Below are positions 1-10,381 of a stretch of DNA of 64,000 bases, one piece after another (the first letter of the stretch is position 1; each line of letters starts with the position of its first letter). Made by a program: the position numbers and the translations under genes. Origin of the DNA: Gnetum montanum (lineage: Eukaryota; Streptophyta; Gnetopsida; Gnetales; Gnetaceae); NCBI GenBank assembly GCA_015680685.1, contig MNCI01014215.1:42454-106453 (forward strand), read 5' to 3'. The notes beneath the pieces were generated by a model. It ran no database searches. It was not told where the DNA came from and worked only from the letters and a program-made list of their open reading frames with translations.

Positions 1-404
1 CAGATTCCAATACCTTTTTTATGTGACCTCGGAGGTCTGCCAAGAGTGATCACCGCTTAGTTTGGCCGAGGCAAACTCATACCGAGCCTTAAGATCTTCA
101 TGTTTAACTGATAACTTGGAGACTTACTTTTCCTTTACTTGAATCTGCAGCCACAACTATTCGACAGAATGCCTACAGGTCCACAGTGACTTGGCATTGT
201 GCATAAGACCTTCCGCCACCTCCTCATAAACAGGTCTTGGCACCTGCTCCACTTCTGGGGAGAGTGTGGGTAAACTCTCTATGCTGATAGTCTCAGAAGG
301 ATCCCACCTTAGTTTGGCACCTATGCATACAAAAAGGTCAAACGTTAAGACAACAACAATAGGGTGTGAAACTCTAAAACGACAAATGATTTAAAACGTT
401 ATAC

Positions 405-599
405 CTATTTCAGGGTGGACCTCTTGAATTCGTTCAACAACTTCTTCTATGATTCCAGCCATAAAATCCATCTTACTTGGCATTTCTATCCAAGTAAATG
501 GCCCACAGGTGTGGGACGAACTAACCTCGGTGGTCCTCTCTGGGGGAACCGTTTTCATAGGTACATCCAACCGCACCATCCTGGTTTCGCTGCCTTCGC
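405..599 (-). CDS. Exon 6 of the antisense gene in element A
   Basis: An open stretch bounded by a pyrimidine-rich acceptor (TTTTTTCAG) and the donor GTATAACG. It encodes the segment before the coiled-coil-like exon, ending in an amphipathic run rich in Glu, Ile and Val (FMAGIIEEVVERIQEV). The same place in B (12484-12597) and C (48011-48148) holds a matching exon with the pattern FMxxVxxDMIxxLRQ, so the reading frame is shared although the copies are far apart. No catalytic motif is visible. Confidence 0.6.
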
Positions 600-841
600 C
601 TGAAAAAATGAAAATATGAAAATAAAATACCGTAGAAATGACAACTAACAGGGCAAGATGAAATAAGATAAAAAAAAGANTCACTCCGTGTTGGTCTCCT
701 CCTCTTCAGTAATAGTCTCTAATGCCTGCTTCCTCACTTCTCGAGTCAAGTCTGAAGGTATCAGTGGCATGTAAGCAATCAAAGTAGAAATTATGGGCCA
801 AACAAAAACAATAAAGAAATAAGTGTGTGAAGTCTACTTAC

Positions 842-1882
842 CAGGCATCTTGAATCGTATGCACTTCACTCGTGGCTCGTTCACCTTCAAGGCTTTCCCA
901 GTTGAGCGCTCGCGCTTTGTTAGCTTCCCCTTGGCCTTGCCAATGATTTCTTTGATAACCCGCTCAGCTCTTCTCGCAGTGAGAGGCACATCACCTAGCT
1001 CTAATCCAAAACTATCATGAGTGTGAATTGATGTACCTGATGACCCCCCTGTCATAATAAACACGGATTCATCAATTCCCTTAGGAGGGTCTTGGGACTC
1101 GACAACTTCAAATAAGTGGTTGATCCACGGGTGGGAGAGTTGACCCCGATCCCGTAGAACATACTTGTTATCTACGCGAACTACTAGAAACTTAGCCAAG
1201 CAGCACAGGTAATCGGAAAAAAAGGCAAAGGTGAAGTGCGACTGTGCCTTGACATTCGAGCGTAATCGCACTATCTCCTTATGCATGCCCGACAACAAAA
1301 ATTGGGTCCAATTATAGCGTGCTCTAGTTTCTAGGATAGTTCGCATAATGCGTACAGCTTCGACCCCAAGACTCCGCACCTGGGACAAGGATTTCGGGAA
1401 TACTCGTGTCCTAAATAGGGGATATAGTTCATTCACCTCCTCAACTTTTGATTTTCCCTGCATTGGGAATCCCTTGGCGGCCTTGGCCACGCCTAGCCAG
1501 TCTTCCAATTCACGAACCGTTTGGAGCTCTTTATGAGCCCTGTCTAAAGCTACAGTTATACCATCTATTGGTACACCAAATAAGTTAGAAAAGAATTCAA
1601 GTGACAGATGGAAAACGATCTTAACACCCTTAATCCGGGTGCTGTAGTAGGAGACAAACTCATTGAAAGAATCCATGATCTTGATCATTTCTACTATTGA
1701 CACATCAGGACTCGGGGTCGTGAAGAGCTCCATGAGGCCGACATTGTCTAAGCAGAGAACAATGGCTGGCAGGGCATGGGTACGCAACCATTTGCAAGCC
1801 TTATTAACCTCCCCAAACTTCATTGACAAGGTAGTCTTGGTTCGCCCAGTCGTGACAAGGTCCCCGCCAGGAGGCACGTTAA
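842..1882 (-). CDS. Exon 4 of the antisense gene in element A, intact 347-codon frame
   Basis: The longest clean reading frame in the first 10 kb. It is bounded by an acceptor (ATTCGTAG) and a donor (CCTG then GTAAGT), so it is an internal exon and its first ATG need not be a start. About residues 60-110 hold a pattern reading RIKGVKIVFHLSLEFFSNLF, and about residues 150-230 contain YPLFRTRVFPKSLSQ, which is kept in C and, weakly, in F. The layout recalls the putative plant transposon protein domain found beside angiosperm LTR elements; that match is by eye. The C-terminal 70 residues are basic (KAKGKLTKRERSTGK) and could be a nuclear signal or a nucleic-acid contact. Homologous exons: C 48646-49695, D (split), B (truncated) and F. 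Confidence 0.7.
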
Positions 1883-2315
1883 CTACGAATACAATTCAAA
1901 ATCATCATATCAGTATAACCCCCGGCAATTGAATAAATACATTAGCACATCTAGGAAGTGTTGTCATTTACTGTCAGTGGTGGACTTGGATGTGTTGCTT
2001 GAACCAGAGTCACGAGGGAAGACTGGCCCTTGGTCTGACCAATCTTTATCCAGCCATCCACGAGCTTGGCACATTGCTAACGCTATAGAGAACCATTTGT
2101 GAAAATAGACGATATCACCCTTAGTTTGAGCTAATACAACTTTATGAAGGGTGGGACTTGCCATAAATTCCTCTAGAGTGGTACGAGCTAAAGCAAGCCC
2201 ATCATCCTCAACACATACTCCATATGCATTAACTTTAGGCCTACAAACGAACGGATGTCAAAACTAAGGCAAATGCCAAACGGCGAAAAGAAATAATATA
2301 GTTAAATGGCCCTAC

Positions 2316-2764
2316 CTGCCCATCTAGTACACTGTGCCAGGAGGGTTCTGAAACAATGTGTGCACACGCATAGCTAAAAATAAGGTGTTGTCGAGGTAGT
2401 CCTACCCTCATGGCAATCGGGCCGACACGCGTGCCACCGAGTGTGTGGACCTGGGCCGCAAGAAGAACCGTCCTCATTCGTAAGCTGCCCCTCATCGATG
2501 TCTTCCATGAAGACAACGACATCCTCCATGGCTCTTGGCAGCATTGCCTCAAGCACGCTCTGCGCCACTAGTTCACTTAGGTGCGACTAGATAACCACTT
2601 CAAAATTGTCTAGTATGAAGGGCAGGAATTCACACACACCTTCTTTGAACCAAACCCCGTTGTTGTCCACAATTAGGTCCGGGGTAGGCTCATCCGCCTC
2701 AATGGGGCCAAACCATGTTAGCACCCCAACAAGCTCAACGACGAGGAGAAAAGGCTTAGTATCC
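2316..2764 (-). pseudogene. Exon 2 of the antisense gene in A: FCP1/NIF-like HAD domain without catalytic aspartates
   Basis: FCP1/NIF phosphatases use DxDGT followed downstream by a DDSP-type motif. Here the first strand reads KPFLLVVELVGVLTWF, so DxDG has become ExVG. Next comes VWFKEGVCEFLPFILDNFEV, which fits the conserved turn before the second strand. Near the 3' end of the exon, NTLFLAMRV...FQNPPGTVY sits where plant NIF proteins have NTLLxDDSP...NPPxTAIFP, again with the acidic pair replaced. The fold is therefore suggested, but phosphatase activity is not. There is one in-frame TAG where B, C and D encode Trp, and a frame change before the NTLF segment. Exon 2 is 449 nt here, against 450 in B and C. 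Confidence 0.65.
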
Positions 2765-3400
2765 CTGTAAGCAAATAGAATGCCATCGTAAATCATCCAT
2801 GCATCAAAATGACACCAAAAAAACAAAGTTCATATCGCAGACCAACACTTAGAAAAATTTCTTAATTGTTTATGCTTGGCGTATACGCTGCTAAACCTAG
2901 CCTATATGCTGTCAAAATTTGTTTACACTTGGCGTATACGTTGGATGCCATCATAAATCAGCCATGCATCAAAACGACACCAAAAAAACAAAGTTCATAT
3001 CGCAGACCGACACTTAGAAAAATTTCCTAACTATTTACGCTCGGCGTATACGCTGCTAAACCTAGCGTATATGCTGTCAAAATTTGTTTACACTTGGCGT
3101 ATATGCTACCTGACCCAGCGTATACGCTGACAACCAACTATTTACGCTGTCGCCCGAACCTCTTACACTTAGCGTATCCGCTGAAGAAACCCTCAGCGTA
3201 TATGCCACAGAAGCTGTCAGGGTAAATAGTCTACGCTAGACACTGAACAAATAGTTTACGCTGAAAATAGTTTACAGGAAAATAGGTCTACGCTGAACCA
3301 TAATTAAAAGACTGAACTGATCCACGCTCAGCATATATGCTGAAGAAACCCTCAGCGTATACGCCGTACAGCCTTCAGCGTATACGCTGATACAATCGTC
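2765..3400 (-). repeat. Palindrome array (AGCGTATACGCT) in intron 1 of the antisense gene of A
   Basis: The 12-bp self-complementary motif AGCGTATACGCT and one- or two-mismatch forms occur at least nine times (near 2881, 2933, 3041, 3062, 3097, 3118, 3170, 3195, 3353 and 3377). Weaker half-sites (TACGCT) continue through 3440-3580 and through the leader at 3765-3990. The same motif is scattered in the 3' LTR of A (9310-9570) and hardly anywhere else in the element. Confidence 0.8.
2779..3108. repeat. 165-bp tandem duplication inside intron 1 of A
   Basis: Two copies (about 2779-2943 and 2944-3108) share the run from ATGCCATCxTAAATCA through the palindromes to GTTTACACTTGGCGTATA, with a few substitutions. 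The first copy overlaps the upstream side of exon 2. Duplication increased the number of palindromic sites. Confidence 0.8.
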
Positions 3401-4026
3401 TACGCTTCATGCAAGAAAAAGTGATTACGATGTGCACTGAAAATAGATTACGCTATGACGATCTACGCCATCAAGACTTTACGCTAACTCCTTACGCTCG
3501 ACGTATACACCGAAATCTATATGCCGAAATCTCTACGCTCGGTGTATACACTGAAGCCCTCTACGAGACTGTCTATGCTACAAAACATGCACAAGAAAAA
3601 ATAACTAATAGAGGGGGGATCAGAGCCTACCTATGTGATGATCCAGGACATGATGTAGTCCTTGGCCTAGGTAGGCACTGAAGCATGGCTTTGCTCTCCT
3701 CTACGAAGGTCAAGTCAGGACCCTTCCTCCCTTGCCCTTCCACTTCCTTGCCTTTGCCCATCTCGGCGTCTACGCTGGGATCGACGGCTTACGCTGAGGG
3801 TTGAAACTCTGTACGCCTACGCTTGACCTTCTACGCTCGGCATCTACGCTGAGGTTTAACCATTGGCGTTTACGCTGGGGTTTAGCCGTTGGCGTCTACG
3901 CTGGGGTTTAGTCGATCAGCGTCTACGCTGGGGTTTGGGTTTACGCTTACACTGGGTTTCGTAGTTTACGCTTACGCTCGCTCAGATGTTATGCCCTAAA
4001 ATGCAATGTTACAAATGACGCCCCCC

Positions 4027-4036
4027 CTTTATATAG
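4027..4036 (-). promoter_or_regulatory. TATA box of the antisense gene in A
   Basis: The minus strand reads CTATATAAAGGGGGG about 270 bp upstream of the exon 1 ATG (3761). C and D have a TATA box in the same context, each about 135 bp before their ATG, so a separate promoter pointing away from pol is the simplest reading. Confidence 0.55.
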
Positions 4037-4254
4037 CGCTCCGCCGTCACTGCCGCCATTGCTAATGCCGCTGCCTCCTATTTTGCTGCTTTTTGCCTTT
4101 TTGTTGCCTCTTACTTATTTTCGGCGAAATTTGCTCAAAAAATAATAACAAAAAATATATATTTCTAAAATAAAACAAAAATTACTACATCCCAGTTCCC
4201 CTTGTGAACCCCATTTTATGTGTTTACATCGAACATTCTAGCGTAAATTGCTAT

Positions 4255-4400
4255 CACGGCCCGGTACGGCCCTAAACTGCCGTTATAGCCTGGTAAGGCC
4301 TTAAACTGCCACCTACGGATTACATTTGGCCTGGTAAGGCATTAAATTGCCACCCACGACCTGGTACGGCCTTAAACTACTCTGAGTCCCGGTGCGACGA
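4255..4400 (+). repeat. Junction repeats before pol of element A
   Basis: Four or five units of about 35 bp with the form CCTGGTAAGGCCTTAAACTGCC. They lie between the antisense promoter and pol. The TTAAACT core and its orientation relative to the element match the junction repeats of the other copies. Confidence 0.75.
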
Positions 4401-4477
4401 TAATCCACCATCAAGCATGTACACATAATTTAAATTGCCAAAGAACGTAGAACGATACCCATTAGCTCATTATGCTC

Positions 4478-4492
4478 TCTGTTGATTGGCAG
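4478..4492 (+). promoter_or_regulatory. Sense-strand 3' splice site before pol of A
   Basis: CTCTCTGTTGATTGGCAG followed by G, 11 nt before an ATG that is in frame with pol. C (AG at 52559-52560) and D (AG at 39953-39954) have an equivalent acceptor at the same position. It suggests that pol is reached by splicing from gag-PR. Confidence 0.55.
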
Positions 4493-6700
4493 GAGCAAGC
4501 TTGATGGATTGCCAGCATTTAACCGAACCATTAATCATTGATGGACTATATGGAAAAATTGCAAGGGACATCAACATAAATCTCATCCACTTAAGTTCAT
4601 CAACGGACAATGCAGTCATAGCCTCAACACAACAAACGATAGACAACCACAAAGGTATGACAAAACCTCTTGACATAGAAGCCGAAAATATCACTGAAGA
4701 CCCGTTGACCGAAACCCCCATCACCATGCCCGATGGAAAAATTAAAATATTAGAATTAAGCACATTACTAAAACCATAATTAGCCAAATACATTGAGAAT
4801 GTGCTTAGGGAAAATATAAAAGCATTCGCTTGGTCTTATACGGACATGCCCAGGTTAGATCCTAGAATTGTCCAGCACAACATTATCCTTGATCCGAAAT
4901 TGAGATCGGTAAAACAAAAGGCACGAATGGTTAAACCTGAGGTGGCATTGGCAGTTCGTAATGAGATCACCAAACTTTATCAGGCTGGTTTCATTCAAGC
5001 TGTTGATTACGCTGAGTGGGTATCCAACATGGTCATTGTCCCAAAGAAGAACGGAAGCATTCGCTTATGCATTGACTTCTGGGATCTCAACGTCGCAACC
5101 ATAAAAGATGATTTTCCTCTACCCAGCATTAATCAACTTGTCAACTCGACCGCTGGGCATGCCTTATTATCTTTTATGGATGGCTTCTCGAGATACAACC
5201 AGATACGTATTAACCCTGAGCATTAGCTCCGAACTACCTTTATGACACCATGGGGAACCTTTTGTTACACAATGATGTCCTTTGGTCTCAAGAATGCTGG
5301 GGCCATGTACCAAAGAGCGATGACATTCATCTTTAGCGATTACATATTACACTCGCTCAACGATTACGTGGATGGCATTGTGGTTAAATCAAAAACAGAG
5401 GAATAACATGTACAAGATCTCGACTTAGTATTAAAGTGTTGTTTAAAATATGAATTGAAACTCAATCCAAAGAAATGTGTCTTTGGCGTCAAAATAGGCA
5501 AAATGCTTGGGTTCATACCTTCAAAAGAAGGGATACAAGTAGACCCCGATAAGGTTAAGGCCATAACAAACCTAAAACCACCTGGCAACCTTACTGAGCT
5601 TCGAGGTCTACAAGGTAGACTCCAATTCATCAGAAGGTTCATAGAAAAACTAACAAACAAATTAAAACCTATGAATTACTTGTTGTGCAAGAACGTTCAT
5701 TTTGAATGGACTCCACAGTGCCAAGAAGCATTCGATAATATCAAAACGACACTCACTCGATTACCCACGGTTTATCCACCTCAAAATGATAAACCATTTT
5801 ACATCTACCTTGCCACTTCGAACTCGTCAATCACGTCTATGCTTTGCCAGAAACAAGATGATGGAATTGAAGTCCCTGTATATTACTTAAGCCATGCATT
5901 AGTTGCCCACGAGGAAAAGTATAACGACATGGAGAAATCACGTTTAGCCTTAGTCTTTTCTCTAAAGAAATGGCGACATTACCTCTTCCATAACCAAGTT
6001 AACATAATTTGCAAGGATAATGTGCTCAGAGCCATAACAGGAAACATTTACGAGACGCGTCGGATAGCACGATCGAAAGCCATGATAGCTGAGTTTGACC
6101 TACGTTACATAGCGCAGTTATCAGTTAAGGGTCAAGCCATAGTAAATCAGATGACCGCATCACCAACACATGATCAAGTGACAATAGAGCTAGAATTCCC
6201 GGATGAGAATATAAGCGCAATAGACATAGTGCCCAATGACTATGACGCCATCCTAAACTTTGACGGAGCATCCACCTCTCGAGGGAGAAGTGCAGCCGCT
6301 GTCATTACCTATCCCTCTAGGGAGATCAGACCCTTTGCTTATCATTTCAATTTTCGTTGTACCAATAACATAGCAGAGTATGAAGGTCTCCTTAGAGGTC
6401 TCGCAGTAGCACGGGCTTCAGACATCACACGGCTTGTGGTCAGAGGAGACTCGCAACTGGTCTTAAACCAAGTCATAGATGTTTATACCTGTAAAGCCCA
6501 ACACTTACAACCATATTGTGACTTGGCAAAACACCTAATGAGGTGATTCGAAAACATCAATGTGCAACACATCTCCAGAAATGATAATACCATCGTAGAT
6601 GCGTTAGCCACATTAGCACTAAATATATTGCCAGACATGTTCCATACATTACCAAGCTCCGTGATCAGTTGTGCTGAACCAATAACTGATACTCTTGACA
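4486..6700 (+). pseudogene. pol of element A: RT, degenerate RNase H, archaeal-type RNase H
   Basis: An N-terminal linker (97 codons) ends in TAA at 4780. RT follows from about 4801, with WVSNMVIVPKK, IRLCIDFWDLN, FPLPSI, LLSFMDGFSRYNQI and TPWGTFCYTMM. The catalytic motif is YVDG (5365-5376) instead of YVDD. Stops at 5224 and 5404 also break RT. The first RNase H (about 5780-6070) reads FYIYLATS where an active enzyme has an Asp. A second RNase H (about 6250-6620) shows FDGAS, AEYEGLLRG, GDSQL and a final VDALA, the D-E-D-D pattern of the archaeal-type domain acquired by Tat elements. A TGA at 6544 interrupts it. The sequence then enters an assembly gap. Confidence 0.92.
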
Positions 6701-7044
6701 NNNNNNNNNNNNNNNNNNNNNNNNNNNNNNNNNNNNNNNNNNNNNNNNNNNNNNNNNNNNNNNNNNNNNNNNNNNNNNNNNNNNNNNNNNNNNNNNNNNN
6801 NNNNNNNNNNNNNNNNNNNNNNNNNNNNNNNNNNNNNNNNNNNNNNNNNNNNNNNNNNNNNNNNNNNNNNNNNNNNNNNNNNNNNNNNNNNNNNNNNNNN
6901 NNNNNNNNNNNNNNNNNNNNNNNNNNNNNNNNNNNNNNNNNNNNNNNNNNNNNNNNNNNNNNNNNNNNNNNNNNNNNNNNNNNNNNNNNNNNNNNNNNNN
7001 NNNNNNNNNNNNNNNNNNNNNNNNNNNNNNNNNNNNNNNNNNNN
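6701..7044. other. Assembly gap (344 N)
   Basis: A run of N falls between the archaeal-type RNase H and the second half of the integrase. The zinc finger and the first catalytic Asp of the integrase of A should lie here, judging from C and D, where this interval is about 0.7 kb, so the gap length is probably not the true length. Confidence 0.99.
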
Positions 7045-7713
7045 CTTTGGCATTCCCATGACAGTCATCACTAACAACGGGCCACAATTTAGTAGTGCCG
7101 AGACCAAAACCTTTTGTGAAAGTCTAGGGATCAAACACTCATTTTTATCCCCTTACTATCCTCAGAGCAATGGGCAAGCAGAGGTGAAAAACAAAACGAT
7201 TATTATGATACTCAAAAAGATGCTTACCCAAAGCAAGTGAAGATGGCACGAACAATTGGTATATGCATTGTGGGCATATCGTACTACACACTGGACTTCA
7301 ACAGGTAAGACACCATATAGTCTTGTCTATGGTTCCGAAGCTGTTTTACCTCTGGAGTTGTAGGTACCATCTTTAAGGATCACACTTTCCAAACTCCTCG
7401 ACGATGGACAGAACAATGAACTGCGCATCATTGACCTAGACTCAGTGGAGGAGGAACACGTACGTGCGCTCGATCAAATTGAGTGATACCAAAAACAACA
7501 ACGACAACAACATCGGCATGACGCCCTATCAAAGAAGGTGACCTTGTACTGAAGGCCATTCGGGAACACCCAGAAAAATTCTCAGCCAACTGGAAAGGGC
7601 CTTACTTGGTCACTAAAGCATTTGACAATGGAGCATTTAGGTTAGCTGATATGGAAGGAAATGAGTTTGCAAATCCAACCAATCACTCATTTTTGAAACC
7701 ATTCTACGTCTGA
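7045..7713 (+). pseudogene. Integrase (C-terminal half) of element A
   Basis: The core resumes with FGIPMTVITNNGPQFSS; the second catalytic Asp (usually DNGPQF) is Asn here. PYYPQSNGQAEVKN carries the catalytic Glu. The C-terminal part reads KFSANWKGPYLVTKAF and ends NHSFLKPFYV with TGA at 7711-7713, the usual end of a Ty3/gypsy integrase C-terminal domain. Stops occur at 7238 (TGA after SK) and 7361 (TAG after PLEL), with a frameshift around 7540. The TAG after PLEL is also present in C and D. Confidence 0.9.
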
Positions 7714-7729
7714 ACAAAGTCAGGTACGT

Positions 7730-8130
7730 GCGAGTCTTGGGATCACGACTTTAAACTGATACCATAGAAGAGTCCTGGAATCATGACTTTAAACTGATAC
7801 CATAGAAGAGTCCTGGGATCACGACTTTAAACTAATACCACAGAACAGTCCTGGATTATGACTTAAAACTGATACCACAGCTCGTCCTAGGATCATGACG
7901 ATAAACTAATACCACACAGTGTCCGCAATGACGATAAACTAGCACCCGTCTGACATAACAGTAAACTGCCACGGTTACATTCACCAGAGTCTGCTAAGAC
8001 TATAAATTGATTTGCCTCTTTATGGTCTGCTAAGACTAGAAACTGGCAACGTAACGTCCGCCACGATGCTAAATGGGTAGTGTCCAACGGGTTATGACAT
8101 AAAACTAACCCATGATAGTCCGCTAAGACT
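7730..8130 (+). repeat. Junction repeats after integrase of A
   Basis: About ten units, each of 40-55 bp. The first ones contain AGTCCTGGGATCACGACTTT then AAACTGATACCA; later units diverge to GTCCGCTAAGACTATAAACT. They begin just after the integrase stop, as in C and D. Confidence 0.85.
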
Positions 8131-9110
8131 ATAAACTGGAAAGTTCATCTCTGGTTCCTCGATCTAAAGCCACAATCATTCACCAGAATCACTACATTGC
8201 TCACCATCAGAAAATCTTACCAACATTGCTACCATTCATTTACAGTGCCTGAAATCTCCTCCAATGTCTTTGTTCCATCTGTAGCTGTTTAAGTCTAAGC
8301 TTGCTTATTCACTCATGGTTTTCCTGTCTCCTTGGAGTGGTGTTTGCAGGATGATGCTCAGAGGTATTCGAACAAGAATGCATTTCATCATAAGTAGCAA
8401 GATGAGGCAATGTTCACAGCCCACGTGGCAAGACTAAATCAAGCTGTTCACTAGTACATCCCCATTTTCCGGTACATTCCCTATCTACTCGCTGACACAC
8501 CCTACTTAGCCACACATCTGATACACATATTACACTCAAAACTTTGAGCATATCATTGCACACTGTAACACCTTTGAGCAGTTGCAACACCCAGTGTAGC
8601 ACCTGAGCATGAGTACGTGATTGTTATAAAATTTCTTAAAAAGGGGGGGGGGCAAGACCCTTGGTACTTCCCATATAAACCCTAGGCGGGAAGGCAGTTG
8701 TCTTGGAACCAAGTACTCATGTCCAAAATAATCAAAACATATTCAATTGCATGGTTTTGGCTCTCCGCCAACAGGTTTCACCAAAGAAGGGTCCTGTTCC
8801 TGCAAAGAATGCAATGCATCATCACGTGGCTTTGGTCTTGCCAACAAGTCCTCTTGGACACTAACCAAGAGTCTTGTTCTGCCAAAAAATGCACATCGCA
8901 TGTCTGGAGTCCGAGTCTGCTAAATAATGGCTATTGACAAGGATCAGCACAATCTCTTGGCCAGTTCCCAATCCTCACAATCTCCATTTCCCCATCCAGA
9001 TACAAATTTTACGCCTCTCAATCACATGTACTAACTGAACACGGTGCAATGACCTCTAGTCAAGTGGCAATGGACAAAGTCTCTATCAAGGTGCTTGTGG
9101 TATTTTTCAC
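8131..9110 (+). other. 3' untranslated-like region of A with a conserved splice acceptor
   Basis: No long reading frame. At 8330-8349 a pyrimidine-rich tract ends in TGTTTGCAG followed by GATGATGC. C and D have an acceptor at the matching place (57082-57083 and 44422-44423). The downstream bases can be aligned weakly with a small frame in C (FRDALHHKS-like). A run of ten G lies near 8643-8652. Confidence 0.45.
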
Positions 9111-9176
9111 TTCTTTGTTGACGCTTCTCGGGTTGATTCCTCCAAACGTCAACAAAGAGGGGCTAATGAAACACCA
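9079..9176 (+). promoter_or_regulatory. Polypurine tract and enclosing stem of A
   Basis: TTCTTTGTTGACG (9111-9123) pairs with CGTCAACAAAGA (9147-9158); the right arm runs into the purine tract AACAAAGAGGGG next to the LTR start. A further weak arm around 9095-9109 (GTGGTATTTTTCA) can pair with the first bases of the LTR (TGAAACACCA). C and D have the same structure with compensating base changes. Confidence 0.7.
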
Positions 9177-10250
9177 AAAAATTTTGAGCTTAGTACTTTT
9201 CCAACAAGAAGCAGGTCCTTGGGATTCACAAATGACCACGGCTACATCTGGTACCAAACATGGCAACTTCGGAGATCAGATGCTTAATTTTCACTAAGTA
9301 TGCATTCTCAGCGTATATGACCAACGTATACGCCCGACATCCATAGCGTATACGCTCGAAGTTCACAGCGTAGACATTCAGCGTACACGCCCAGCATACA
9401 CGCCTCACATATATGCTCAGAAGGTACAACAGATGTATACAACCGACATAAAATCTTCAAAGACGACATGGAAGCGGCACTGCAGAGCAAGATTTGGCAC
9501 AAGGTAGCAACCATCAGCGTATATGCCCAGTGTATACGCCCAACGTTCACAGCGTCTACGCCGAGCGTATACACCTAGCAAATGTAATATATTGTACACC
9601 TATAAATTCTATGCTTTTGCACCTGGCCAATGCGCCACGTGTCCCCCAACCCGAGTCTGACGTCAAAGCCTGTATAAAAGCGTAATTTTTACACAAGATA
9701 GAGAGTCGGCAAAAATCCCAGAGCAAACTAGAGAGCAGAGACGCTGAGCATCAGAGTAGAAAACTGTATACGTTGGACAACCCTGTACGCTAAGCATACA
9801 ACCTCTATGCTATGCCTACAGTGCGAACCAGCCCACAGTCATCCCTGCATCCACTGGGGCTTTTCGTCCACCTTATGTCCCAGTCACAACTGCATTAGAC
9901 CGGTGCATTGTACTCTCATTCTGTAATGCCATTGTTACATTTTCTTCCCAAAATCATTTACAGTTTACATTAATTGTTGTATGTATTCTATTTTCGCTCA
10001 TTTACGTTTACGCTCTATTCGCATCAGTTACGCTGTTTACGCTTTGATTTACGCATGTTACGCTGTTCACATATAACCCAGCGTATTGCACTTCGGTGTA
10101 CGTTCGAGGAAATCCTTGTCTGATCTGCGTGCGGACCACCCAAGGTACTCTACCTTCATTCATTCAAGCTCACCCTCAGGTAAAGGTAGGGTCTTCTGTG
10201 CATGTCCTATGATCTCACAGTCTCTGTTTCCTTCCAGCTAGAGACCAACA
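9167..10250 (+). repeat. 3' LTR of element A
   Basis: It starts TGAAACACC directly after the purine tract and ends near GAGACCAACA. The start is shared with the LTRs of B, C and D, and the last third aligns weakly with theirs (CTTGTCTGATCTGCGTGCGGA against CTGTCTGATCGACCAGA). A TATA box, TGTATAAAAGCG, lies at 9671. Palindromic sites AGCGTATACGCT and variants lie at 9311-9360 and 9515-9575, with TACGCT half-sites at 10000-10080. The end is set by the homologous CCAACA/CACTACA context and could be a few bases off; the following ATTTTGGGCGG looks a little like a primer-binding site, so a 5' LTR cannot be fully excluded. Confidence 0.75.
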
Positions 10251-10381
10251 ATTTTGGGCGGTACAACGTTATGTGCAGGAAGAAGCTTATGCTACACTAT
10301 TTGCTAAAATGTTAGTTCTTGCTACGCTATATGTATATTGCACTCGAACATGATGCTAACATTTGTTGTTGTGTTGTGTAG

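Larger units (their letters stand above)
1..3761 (-). pseudogene. Antisense multi-exon gene of element A (FCP1/NIF-like plus element-associated domains)
   Basis: It is read opposite to the pol of the same element. Exons (minus strand): 1, 3631-3761, ATG at 3761-3759, donor GTAGGC; 2, 2316-2764, acceptor CTTACAG; 3, 1974-2240, donor GTAAAT; 4, 842-1882, donor GTAAGT; 5, about 685-751, acidic, its donor partly hidden by an N at 680; 6, 405-599; 7, 320 running off the window. Exon 1 (131 nt) ends in the same codon phase as the 119-nt exon 1 of C and D. Exon 2 resembles a NIF phosphatase domain, exon 4 is an intact 347-codon reading frame, and exon 7 matches the coiled-coil-like exon of the other copies. 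Damage is light: one TAG in exon 2 where the other copies have Trp, and one frame change later in exon 2. The function is unknown; a nuclear regulator is an inference. Confidence 0.75.
1..10250 (+). mobile_element. Element A: Tat-like Ty3/gypsy retrotransposon, 5' part outside the window
   Basis: Order seen: antisense gene (1-3761, minus), junction repeats, 3' splice site, RT, RNase H, archaeal-type RNase H, integrase (4486-7713, plus), junction repeats, 3' region, stem plus polypurine tract, then the 3' LTR (9167-10250). The 5' LTR, gag and protease lie left of base 1. The right edge abuts the antisense gene of element B, so A inserted into B, in or near exon 1 of that gene. A is the most diverged copy: its LTR is about 1.1 kb instead of 1.7-2.2 kb and its palindromic motif is AGCGTATACGCT rather than the longer motif of B, C and D. 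The target duplication cannot be tested because the left end is missing. Confidence 0.85.

Noticed and set aside
3409-3681. A 90-codon plus-strand frame near the start of the antisense gene of A
   Set aside because: It overlaps intron 1 and exon 1 on the opposite strand and is composed of TACGCT-type motif repeats; C and D have no counterpart.
6562-7240. Open frames that cross the N run
   Set aside because: They are artefacts of translating N; only the flanking archaeal RNase H and integrase parts are real.
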